A stretch of 10,538 bases of DNA from positions 1 through 10,538 of the forward strand of contig JBEEFX010000051.1 of NCBI GenBank assembly GCA_041166365.1. Reading direction: 5' to 3'. The translations under genes and the position numbers were made by a program. Positions 1 through 5,904 of this stretch are shown piece after piece. Position 1 is the stretch's first letter, and every line of letters begins with the position of its first letter. Under the pieces are notes generated by a model. It saw nothing but the letters and a program-made list of their open reading frames with translations. It was not told where the DNA came from and did not search any database. The DNA comes from DASUCS01 sp041166365. Its GTDB lineage: Bacteria > Actinomycetota > Acidimicrobiia > Acidimicrobiales > JACDCH01.

Positions 1-269
1 AGCAGCTGCTTCTTGTAGTTCCACTCGTAGAGCGCCTTCGACTCGTCGAGGCCCTCGTAGCACTGCAGGCGGATCAGGCGGGCGCCGGACATCTCGGCCA
101 CCGACTTGGCGAGCTGCGTCTTGCCCGTGCCCGCCGGCCCTTCGATCAGCACCGGCTTCTGCAGGCGATCGGCGAGGTAGACGACCCCGGCGATGCCTTC
201 GTCGGCGAGGTAGTCGACCTTCTTCAGCCCGTCGCGAACCGCGGGCACCGACTCGAACCGGTAGTCCAT
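1..269 (-). CDS. MoxR-family AAA+ ATPase, N-terminal part (runs off the window)
   Basis: Reading the minus strand from the ATG at 269 gives 89 codons that remain open to the window edge. The protein starts MDYRFESVPAVRDGL, and residues 44-51 are the Walker A motif GPAGTGKT. It is followed by RLIRLQCYEGLD (64-75) and ALYEWNYKKQ (79-88), a conserved stretch of the MoxR branch of AAA+ ATPases, including the CoxD-like subgroup. MoxR proteins are usually chaperone-like ATPases that act with a VWA-domain partner, often to insert metals or mature enzyme complexes. Any such partner would lie to the left, outside the window. The ATG is preceded by the -10-like TAGTGT with a 6-nt gap and no Shine-Dalgarno, which fits a leaderless mRNA. 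The family call is firm; the subgroup and the client protein are not. Confidence 0.9.
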   Translation of the reverse strand, partial: MDYRFESVPAVRDGLKKVDYLADEGIAGVVYLADRLQKPVLIEGPAGTGKTQLAKSVAEMSGARLIRLQCYEGLDESKALYEWNYKKQL

Positions 270-275
270 CGAGCC

Positions 276-306
276 ACACTACCGGTCGCCTTGACCGGCC
301 GGTCAA
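276..306 (-). promoter_or_regulatory. Putative leaderless promoter of the MoxR ATPase gene
   Basis: On the minus strand TTGACC (306-301) is followed after 19 nt by TAGTGT (281-276), then 6 nt (ggctcg), then the ATG at 269. A TANNNT box ending about 7 nt before the start codon is the arrangement seen in actinobacterial leaderless transcripts, with the start codon as the transcription start. The -35 element lies inside the 287-310 palindrome. The call rests on motif and spacing only. Confidence 0.55.
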
Positions 307-310
307 GGCG
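287..310. promoter_or_regulatory. Perfect 24-bp palindrome, candidate operator between divergent genes
   Basis: The half-site cgccttgaccgg (287-298) is followed directly by its exact reverse complement (299-310), with no spacer. Relative to the predicted starts of transcription the site covers about -18 to -41 of the minus-strand ATPase gene and about -28 to -51 of the plus-strand lyase gene. It therefore overlaps the -35 region of the first and lies just upstream of or across that of the second. Both flanking genes are transcribed away from it, so it cannot be a terminator for either. A binding site for a dimeric regulator (TetR-like in size and symmetry) is the simplest reading; the regulator is not in the window. 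Confidence 0.55.
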
Positions 311-325
311 GTTCCGTCCCGCGCA

Positions 326-331
326 TAGGCT
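326..331 (+). promoter_or_regulatory. Putative -10 box of a leaderless promoter for the PLP lyase gene
   Basis: TAGGCT ends 6 nt before the GTG start at 338, and no Shine-Dalgarno-like sequence precedes that GTG. The spacing matches leaderless actinobacterial promoters. No good -35 hexamer is seen 16-19 nt upstream: the best match at 17 nt is tcaagg (303-308), within the right arm of the palindrome. That leaves room for activator dependence. Confidence 0.45.
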
Positions 332-337
332 TCGTTT

Positions 338-1600
338 GTGGGGAAGCTTCCGGCGCACGGGCGCGCCGCCGATGAGGTGTTGGCCGAGCTGACGGCGTTG
401 CAGGCCGACGACAAGGACTTCCGGAACGGCCGCGTGTTCGGCCTCGTGTTCCACGCCGATCACGCGCTCGAAGAGTTGGCGGCCGCGGCCCACAACACGT
501 ACCTGTGGCACAACGCGCTCAACCCCAACGTCTTTCCCTCCCTGCGAAGCATGACCAACGACGTCATCGAGATCTCCTCGTCGCTGCTCGGTGGAAGCCA
601 CACCGACGACGAGCTCGCGGGATTCCTCACTTCGGGCGGAACCGAATCGATTCTCATGGCCGTCAAGGCCGCGAAGATGCGCGCCGCCCACGAACGCGCC
701 GTGCACACGCCCAACATCGTGCTGCCCCTGTCCGCCCACGCCGCCTTCGACAAGGCGTGCCAGTACTTCGGTGTCGAATCGCGCCGCGTGGCGGTGCGCG
801 ACGACTTCCGCGCGGACGTGGACGCGATGGCCGATGTCATCGACAGTGACACCGTGCTCGTCGTCGGGTCCGCGCCGCAATACCCGCAAGGCGTGATCGA
901 TCCGATCCCGGAGTTGGCGTCGCTCGCGGCGGAACGCGGCACCGGATGCCACGTCGATGCCTGCATGGGCGGGTTCGTGCTTCCCTTCCTCGAGCGCAAC
1001 GGGCACGACCTCCCGCCGTGGGACTTCCGAGTCCCAGGCGTCACCAGCCTCTCGGCCGACCTGCACAAGTACGGCTACGTGCCCAAGGGCATCTCGGTGA
1101 TCATGCACCGGTCGAAGGAGCTGCGTCGCTTCCAGACGTTCGCGTTCGACGGATGGCTCGGCGGCTTCTACGGCTCGTCCGGCATCCTCGGCACGAAACC
1201 GGGCGGTCCGATCGCCGCGGCCTGGGCCGCGTTGCAGTTCCTCGGCGAGGAGGGCTACTGCCGCCTGTCGGAGGACGCGTTCACCGCGCGCGAGCGGTTC
1301 GTCGCGGGCGTGCGCGCGACACCGGGGCTCGGAATCGTCGGCGAGCCCGAGGTCACGCTGGCCGCCATCACCGCGTCGGATGCCGGCCCCGTCGTCGACG
1401 TCTTCGCACTGGGTGACGAACTGTTCGGCCGCGGCTGGCACCTGGACCGACAAGGTCCACCCGATTCCTTGCATGCCACGTGCATGCCGAACCACCTGCC
1501 TGTGATCGACGAGTTCCTCACCGATCTCCGCGACTCGGTGGCGGTGATCACCGGAACCTCCACGGACGACCGCTCCACCAACTACGCGGTCTTGGAGTGA
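338..1600 (+). CDS. PLP-dependent lyase of the sphingosine-1-phosphate lyase / group II decarboxylase family
   Basis: This 420-residue protein is a fold-type I PLP enzyme. Motifs in order are TSGGTES (98-104, phosphate-binding region), SAHAAF (132-137, the His that stacks on PLP), HVDACMGGF (205-213, Asp207 facing the pyridine nitrogen) and SADLHKYGYVPKG (239-251), in which Lys244 should form the Schiff base. From memory of eukaryotic SGPL1/Dpl1, the stretch GVTSxSADxHKYGYxPKG and the later GGxYxSxxIxGxxPGG (here 275-290) match closely, more so than glutamate or tyrosine decarboxylases. That family cleaves phosphorylated long-chain bases to a fatty aldehyde and phosphoethanolamine. This copy lacks the N-terminal membrane helix of the eukaryotic enzyme and should be cytosolic. 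The GTG start follows a TAGGCT box by 6 nt. The cyclase gene follows after 7 nt, so the two are probably cotranscribed. The substrate is not provable from sequence; another amino-acid or phospho-amine lyase activity remains possible. Confidence 0.88.
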   Translation: MGKLPAHGRAADEVLAELTALQADDKDFRNGRVFGLVFHADHALEELAAAAHNTYLWHNALNPNVFPSLRSMTNDVIEISSSLLGGSHTDDELAGFLTSGGTESILMAVKAAKMRAAHERAVHTPNIVLPLSAHAAFDKACQYFGVESRRVAVRDDFRADVDAMADVIDSDTVLVVGSAPQYPQGVIDPIPELASLAAERGTGCHVDACMGGFVLPFLERNGHDLPPWDFRVPGVTSLSADLHKYGYVPKGISVIMHRSKELRRFQTFAFDGWLGGFYGSSGILGTKPGGPIAAAWAALQFLGEEGYCRLSEDAFTARERFVAGVRATPGLGIVGEPEVTLAAITASDAGPVVDVFALGDELFGRGWHLDRQGPPDSLHATCMPNHLPVIDEFLTDLRDSVAVITGTSTDDRSTNYAVLE

Positions 1601-1607
1601 CGCCCTG

Positions 1608-2618
1608 ATGCGGGGTCTGTTCATTCACACCGTCGTCTTCGCGGTCGTCAACGCGCTCCTCGTCGGCGCATGGCTGTTGACGACGGGATCGACCACCGAG
1701 CTGTCGCATGTGCAGGACGATGCGCTGCTCGCGGTGCAAAACGGGTTCTGGCCCCTCGTCATCGGGGCCGTCTGGGGCGGTGCATTGGTGATCCACGCCG
1801 GGGTGTGGATGGGATCGTTGCTGCCCGGAGGCAAGAAGGCGCGTGCTCGCAGAGGGTCTCGTCGTGAGGCGCGCGAGGCCCTGCATCAACGGGCACACGA
1901 GCACGGCCACGAGCGTCGACGTCCACGGACGCCCGCACGTCCGGCGTCGCCGTCGGACCCGGCGCCGAACGTCGATCTCGCCAAGGATGCGGCGCGCGCG
2001 GCAATCGGGTTGGTCGAGTCGCTGGCCGGACGTGCCGCGTCACGGCCTTCGCACCCTCCGACCTCCACCCCCGGGCGTCAGTGGGTGGCGGTGATGTTCA
2101 CCGATCTCGTGGGGAGCACCGGGCTCGCGGAGAGCCTGGGCGACGCGACATGGCACGAGATGCTCGCCACCCACCGCCGGCTCGTACGCCAGTGCGTCAC
2201 CGATCACGGCGGCACGGAGGTCGGCACGCAAGGCGACGGGTTCCTCGTGCGGTTCGAGACTCCTGATGCCGCGGTGACGTGTGCGATCTCGCTGCAACGG
2301 TCGATGAGCGAGGCGCGCGAAGGCGGGGCGTTCGTCCCCGAGTTGCGCGTGGGGATCCACGCCGGTGAAGCGGTGGCCGACGACAACGATCTCGTCGGGC
2401 GGGTGATCAACCTCGCGGCCCGCGTCACCGACGCCGCGGAGCCCGGCGAGGTCCTCATCACCGAACCCGTGGCCGACCACCTCTCACCAGGGGTCGCCTT
2501 GACCGACCGTGGCCTCAAGCCGTTGAAAGGCTTCGCGCAGCCCCGCCATCTGCTGTCCGTCGTGTGGCATCCCACTGATGAGACGATCGTGCTGACAACC
2601 GAGATCGAGGAGAGCTAA
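1608..2618 (+). CDS. Membrane-anchored class III adenylate/guanylate cyclase with N-terminal 2TM domain
   Basis: The protein has 336 residues. Residues 4-24 and about 47-70 form two membrane helices with His7, Asn15, Trp48, Trp56 and His63 in the pattern of the 2TM domain, a small sensor or anchor found in bacterial signalling proteins. A basic His/Arg-rich linker (76-115) and a helix at 122-144 precede the catalytic domain (158-320). Metal-binding Asp166 (FTDLVGST) and Asp210 (TQGDGF) are present, as are the transition-state residues Asn268 and Arg272 (NLAARV). Of the two purine-selecting residues, the Asp (Asp261) is kept, but the Lys expected four residues before the metal Asp is Gly206. 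Activity is likely, but nucleotide preference is uncertain. The ATG at 1608 has GGAG at 1594-1597 and lies 7 nt after the lyase stop, so the genes are probably coexpressed. The TAA overlaps the proA stop on the other strand. Confidence 0.9.
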   Translation: MRGLFIHTVVFAVVNALLVGAWLLTTGSTTELSHVQDDALLAVQNGFWPLVIGAVWGGALVIHAGVWMGSLLPGGKKARARRGSRREAREALHQRAHEHGHERRRPRTPARPASPSDPAPNVDLAKDAARAAIGLVESLAGRAASRPSHPPTSTPGRQWVAVMFTDLVGSTGLAESLGDATWHEMLATHRRLVRQCVTDHGGTEVGTQGDGFLVRFETPDAAVTCAISLQRSMSEAREGGAFVPELRVGIHAGEAVADDNDLVGRVINLAARVTDAAEPGEVLITEPVADHLSPGVALTDRGLKPLKGFAQPRHLLSVVWHPTDETIVLTTEIEES

Positions 2619-3850
2619 CTCCGGATCTGCCCGTCGCCGTGGACCACGTACTTCAGGGTGGTCAGCTCGCGCAGACCCATCGGCCCGCGGGCGTGCAGCT
2701 TCTGCGTCGAGATGCCGATCTCGGCGCCGAATCCGAACTCCTCGCCGTCGACGAAGCGCGTCGACGCGTTCACGAGCACTGCGGCGGCGTCCACCTCGTG
2801 GCAGAACCGCTCGGCGGCGGCGAGATCCCGCGTGACGATGGCCTCCGAATGGCCGGAGCCGAATCGAGTGATGTGGTCGATCGCGTCGTCCAACGACGGA
2901 ACGATTCGAACCGCGAGCTTGAGATCGAGGAACTCCGTGGCGTAGTCGACGTCGGTGGCGACACCCATCGGGACGATGGCGCGGGCGGCGTCGTCACCGA
3001 CGAGCTCGACACCCGCGAGCGCCGGTGTGAGGCGCGGCAGGAGCGTCGAGGCGATGGCCTCGTGGACCACGAGCGACTCGACGGCGTTGCACACCGACGG
3101 TCTTTGGGTCTTGGCGTTGACGATGATCTCGATCGCCATCTCCACATCGGCGGACTCGTCGACGAACACATGGCAGTTGCCGTCACCGTCGATGACGTAC
3201 GGCACGGTGGCGTTGTCGAGCACCGAGCGGATCAGCGATGGCCCGCCCCGCGGGATGAGGCAGTCGATGGACTCACGGAGGCGCATGAACGCCGCGGCCG
3301 CTTCGTGACTCGTGTCCTCGACGAGCACCAGACCATCGGCCGGCAGGCCCGCCTTGGTCAGCGCGTCGCGCAACACGGAGGCGATGGCGATGTTCGACTG
3401 GATCGCACCTGACGAGCCTCGGAGAAACGCGGCGTTGCCGGACTTGAGACACAGACCGAAGGCATCGCTCGTGACGTTCGGACGGTTCTCGTAGATGATG
3501 GCCACGACCCCGAGAGGGACCCGCACGCGCTCGATGCGCAATCCGTTCGGCCGGACCCAGCCGTCGACCACCTCACCGACCGGGTCGGGTAGTGCCCCCA
3601 CCTTGCGCAAGCCGGCCGCCATGCCCTCGACGCGCGCGGTGGACAGGCGCAGCCGGTCGACGACCGTGGCCGACACGTCTCTCGATTCGGCCCGCGCCAC
3701 GTCACGGGCGTTGGCATCGAGGATGTCCGCGCCGCGTTCCACGAGGAGATCGGCGGCCACGGCCAGTGTCGTGTCCTTGGCCTCGGTCGACGCGCCGGCC
3801 AGGACTCGGGAAGCGATCTTGGCCCGGCGCCCGAGATCCGCAACACCCAT
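2615..3850 (-). CDS. proA: Gamma-glutamyl phosphate reductase (glutamate-5-semialdehyde dehydrogenase)
   Basis: This 411-residue protein has the normal length for ProA, the NADPH-dependent enzyme that reduces gamma-glutamyl phosphate to glutamate-5-semialdehyde in proline synthesis. It is cytosolic and of the aldehyde dehydrogenase superfamily. The catalytic Cys is Cys254 in KTQRPSVCNAVES (247-259). YENRPNVTSDA (120-130) and LKSGNAAFLRG (135-145) are cofactor-side motifs. VPSLDDAIDHITRFGSGHSE (317-336) fits the ProA family signature, and FGFGAEIGISTQKLHARGPMG (372-392) is the conserved end region. The ATG at 3850 follows TAACCT by 7 nt, suggesting a leaderless mRNA. proB is not adjacent, so the gene is probably expressed alone. 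Its TAG (2617-2615) overlaps the TAA of the convergent cyclase gene. Nothing appears missing or degraded. Confidence 0.97.
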   Translation of the reverse strand: MGVADLGRRAKIASRVLAGASTEAKDTTLAVAADLLVERGADILDANARDVARAESRDVSATVVDRLRLSTARVEGMAAGLRKVGALPDPVGEVVDGWVRPNGLRIERVRVPLGVVAIIYENRPNVTSDAFGLCLKSGNAAFLRGSSGAIQSNIAIASVLRDALTKAGLPADGLVLVEDTSHEAAAAFMRLRESIDCLIPRGGPSLIRSVLDNATVPYVIDGDGNCHVFVDESADVEMAIEIIVNAKTQRPSVCNAVESLVVHEAIASTLLPRLTPALAGVELVGDDAARAIVPMGVATDVDYATEFLDLKLAVRIVPSLDDAIDHITRFGSGHSEAIVTRDLAAAERFCHEVDAAAVLVNASTRFVDGEEFGFGAEIGISTQKLHARGPMGLRELTTLKYVVHGDGQIRS

Positions 3851-3857
3851 GCGGGCA

Positions 3858-3863
3858 AGGTTA
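3858..3863 (-). promoter_or_regulatory. Putative -10 box of a leaderless proA promoter
   Basis: On the minus strand TAACCT lies 7 nt (tgcccgc) before the proA ATG, with no Shine-Dalgarno. A -35 region placed 17 nt upstream would fall at 3881-3886, on the start codon of the divergent acetyltransferase gene, and reads tcatgg, which is not consensus. Confidence 0.5.
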
Positions 3864-3870
3864 GGGGAAC

Positions 3871-3876
3871 TACGTT
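3871..3876 (+). promoter_or_regulatory. Putative -10 box of a leaderless promoter for the acetyltransferase-murJ gene run
   Basis: TACGTT is followed by 6 nt (gaagcc) and the ATG at 3883. The next seven genes have no gap above 7 nt, so this is the only intergenic promoter candidate for the whole 3883-10538 run; promoters inside genes are not excluded. The -35 region would lie over the proA start codon (around 3848-3853). The two divergent -10 boxes are only 7 bp apart. Confidence 0.5.
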
Positions 3877-3882
3877 GAAGCC

Positions 3883-4488
3883 ATGACCGAGGTCAAGGAC
3901 GGCTCGCCGAGCGACATCGACAGCATCGCTGACGCCTTGGTCAAGGCATTTCACGACGATCCCGTGATGATGTACATGTTCCGGAAGGAAGGCGGGCGCG
4001 ACAAGAAGCTGCGGGCGTTGTTCCTGAGCGAGTCGAGCCGAGCGCTCACCCGCGGGGCGCTGAACACCACCACTGGAGGGCCGGCCCAGGGTGGTGCGAT
4101 CTGGATGGCACCCGACAAGTGGAAGACCGGCGGCTTCGAGTTGCTGGGTCAGATCCCGCTCCTGCTCAAGATGGGCCTCGCCAACACCAGCCGAGCCCTC
4201 AGCGTGCTCGGGCAGATGGAGAAGATCCATCCGGAGGAACCTCACTGGTACCTGGCCGTCTTGGGGACCGCGCCCGAGTACCAGGGCAAGGGCGTCGGTT
4301 CCGCGCTCGTGGCTCCCGTGCTCACGAAGTGCGACGCCGACTTGATCCCCGCCTACCTCGAGTCGTCGAAGGAGAGCAACATCCCCTTCTACGAGCGTCA
4401 TGGCTTCGCGGTGCGGGGCGAGATCCACGTGAAGAACGGGCCGACGCTCTGGCCCATGTGGCGGGATCCCCAGCCCCCCGACGCGTAG
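3883..4488 (+). CDS. GNAT-family N-acetyltransferase
   Basis: The protein has 201 residues. The GNAT acetyl-CoA pyrophosphate loop is seen as LGTAPEYQGKGVGSAL (127-142), with the Q-x-x-G-x-G core at 134-139 on the expected beta-strand/helix (HWYLAVL before, ALVAPVL after). The later ESSKESNIPFYERHGF (160-175) is the typical family ending, in which the Tyr before ERHGF often acts as general acid. The overall pattern resembles small-molecule acetyltransferases of the puromycin N-acetyltransferase type rather than ribosomal-protein RimI, but the substrate cannot be read from the sequence. The start is the ATG directly after a TACGTT box. The TerB/AAA+ gene begins 6 nt after the stop, so this is the first gene of the long plus-strand run. 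Whether it works with the AAA+/VWA genes or is just cotranscribed is unknown. Confidence 0.88.
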   Translation: MTEVKDGSPSDIDSIADALVKAFHDDPVMMYMFRKEGGRDKKLRALFLSESSRALTRGALNTTTGGPAQGGAIWMAPDKWKTGGFELLGQIPLLLKMGLANTSRALSVLGQMEKIHPEEPHWYLAVLGTAPEYQGKGVGSALVAPVLTKCDADLIPAYLESSKESNIPFYERHGFAVRGEIHVKNGPTLWPMWRDPQPPDA

Positions 4489-4494
4489 CTGCTC

Positions 4495-5904
4495 GTGCCG
4501 TCATCGCTGACCGTCCCGGTCCGCTGGTTCGTCGACGACGTCAGCGCCGCGCTGTACGAGCTGGGTGGAACGACGGCGGACACGGACGACGGTCCGCGGC
4601 GCGACGCTGCCACCGAAGCCTTCAACCTCACGTGTGGCTTCATCGACGCCGACGGGTTGCACACGGACGACGAGCTGTGGGCGTTGACGGCCGCCTTCGG
4701 GCCGCTGCTCCCCACGCAACTCGGTGCGGCGACACCCGCCGACGTCCGCAAGGCCGGGCTCGTGGCCAACGCCAAGACGAACGTGGCGTGCGTGTCCCCG
4801 ATGTTCGAGTTGCTCGTGCAGGCCGATGTGAAGAACGCGACCCGCCACAGTCACGCCTACTACCGCGCCGCACTCGAGCTCGGCTTCACCGTCGCCGCGG
4901 TCGACAACCACACCTCCGGCACCGAGCTCCGCGCGATCGGGGACTTCCAGCGATTGCTGCTCGACGCGATCTCCGCCGCCGGCCTGCGCAAGCCGGGCGA
5001 ACTCGAGGAGGAACCCGCGCCTTCACCGAAGGCGGGGGCGACCGCAGCGCCTGTCGCGGAGAAGAAGGCGGCACCGGAGCTCCCGCCGGCGCGGAGCCTC
5101 GACGACCTCATGGCGGAGCTCGACGGGCTCGTCGGGCTGGCCGAGGTCAAGCGTGAGGTCAGGTTGACGACGGATCTCACGCGCGTCGAGCAGCTTCGCC
5201 GCCAGCGCGGCTTGCCGGTGCTCGAGCACAGCCGCCACGTCGTGTTCACCGGCAACCCCGGCACCGGCAAGACCACGGTGGCCCGCCTCCTCGCCCAGAT
5301 CTACCGGACGCTGGGGGTCGTCACCAAGGGCCATCTCGTGGAGACCGATCGATCGCAACTCGTCGCGGGCTACGTCGGGCAGACCGCGATCCAGGTGCGC
5401 AAGGTCTTCGATGAAGCCGACGAGGGCGTGTTGCTGATCGACGAGGCATACGCGCTGGTGCGCGGTGGCGAGAACGACTTCGGCAAGGAGGCCATCGACA
5501 CGATCGTCAAACTCGTCGAGGATCGCCGCGAGTCCGTCATCGTGATCGTCGCGGGCTACCCCGAGGAGATGGCCCGATTCGTCGACGCCAATCCCGGGCT
5601 GCGCTCCCGCTTCCCGAAGACGATCCACTTCCCCGACTACTCGACCGACGAGTTGGTGCAGATCTTCGAGTCACTCGGGCGCGGCCAGAAGTACGCCTGC
5701 GAGCCGGCCGCGCTCGAGAAGGTGCGGGCCTGGCTCGACGCACAGCCGCGCATCCGGGGGTTCGGCAACGGCCGTCTCGCTCGCAACCTCTTCGAGTCGA
5801 TCGTGGCTCGCCAGTCCAGCCGGCTCGTCGGCATGGACTCGCCGACCGACGAGGAGCTGTGCACGTTTGCCGTCGCTGATGTGCCCGCGGTCGGCGAGTC
5901 GTGA
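4495..5904 (+). CDS. AAA+ ATPase of the CbbX/CfxQ (SpoVK-like) type with an N-terminal TerB-like domain
   Basis: The protein has 469 residues. Residues about 35-165 are helical and contain FIDADGLHTDDELWAL (49-64) and, later, AAVDNHTSGTELRAIGDF (134-151). Both have the acidic D-x(2-6)-E-L helix-start pattern of TerB-like domains; this assignment is by eye. A Pro/Ala/Glu-rich linker (170-200) leads to the AAA+ module: LVGLAEVKREV (212-222), Walker A GNPGTGKT (253-260), pore-loop-like VAGYVGQTA (290-298), Walker B VLLIDEAY (312-319), sensor-1 region VIVIVAGYPEEM (348-359), arginine finger in GLRSRFPKTIHF (368-379) and sensor 2 in GNGRLARNLF (424-433). All ATPase residues look intact. CbbX-type ATPases thread or remodel protein clients as hexamers. 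The GTG start lies 6 nt after the acetyltransferase stop and lacks a clear Shine-Dalgarno, so translation is probably coupled. The end overlaps the next gene by 4 nt. The client is unknown. Confidence 0.9.
   Translation: MPSSLTVPVRWFVDDVSAALYELGGTTADTDDGPRRDAATEAFNLTCGFIDADGLHTDDELWALTAAFGPLLPTQLGAATPADVRKAGLVANAKTNVACVSPMFELLVQADVKNATRHSHAYYRAALELGFTVAAVDNHTSGTELRAIGDFQRLLLDAISAAGLRKPGELEEEPAPSPKAGATAAPVAEKKAAPELPPARSLDDLMAELDGLVGLAEVKREVRLTTDLTRVEQLRRQRGLPVLEHSRHVVFTGNPGTGKTTVARLLAQIYRTLGVVTKGHLVETDRSQLVAGYVGQTAIQVRKVFDEADEGVLLIDEAYALVRGGENDFGKEAIDTIVKLVEDRRESVIVIVAGYPEEMARFVDANPGLRSRFPKTIHFPDYSTDELVQIFESLGRGQKYACEPAALEKVRAWLDAQPRIRGFGNGRLARNLFESIVARQSSRLVGMDSPTDEELCTFAVADVPAVGES

Noticed and set aside
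287..310. The palindrome read as a rho-independent terminator
   Set aside because: Both neighbouring genes start here and point away, the arms have no loop, and no T-run follows.
224..1624. A 466-codon minus-strand open frame opposite the PLP lyase
   Set aside because: Composition is Arg/Val/Asp-biased with no recognisable motif, and it runs over the start of the MoxR ATPase gene. The plus-strand frame has all PLP-enzyme motifs.
3358..4428. A 356-codon minus-strand open frame spanning the acetyltransferase and part of proA
   Set aside because: It crosses two confidently assigned genes in the wrong frame and would destroy the shared promoter gap. It has no family motif.
4642..4678. DADGLHTDDE in the AAA+ protein read as an EF-hand calcium loop
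   Set aside because: The 12-residue D-x-D-x-D/N-G-x-I-x-x-E pattern is not met: the first Asp is missing and the spacing is wrong. A TerB-like helix start fits better.
4119..5156. A 345-codon plus-strand open frame spanning the acetyltransferase-AAA+ junction
   Set aside because: It is Arg-rich shadow sequence in another frame; the two overlapping real genes carry intact GNAT and TerB/AAA+ motifs.
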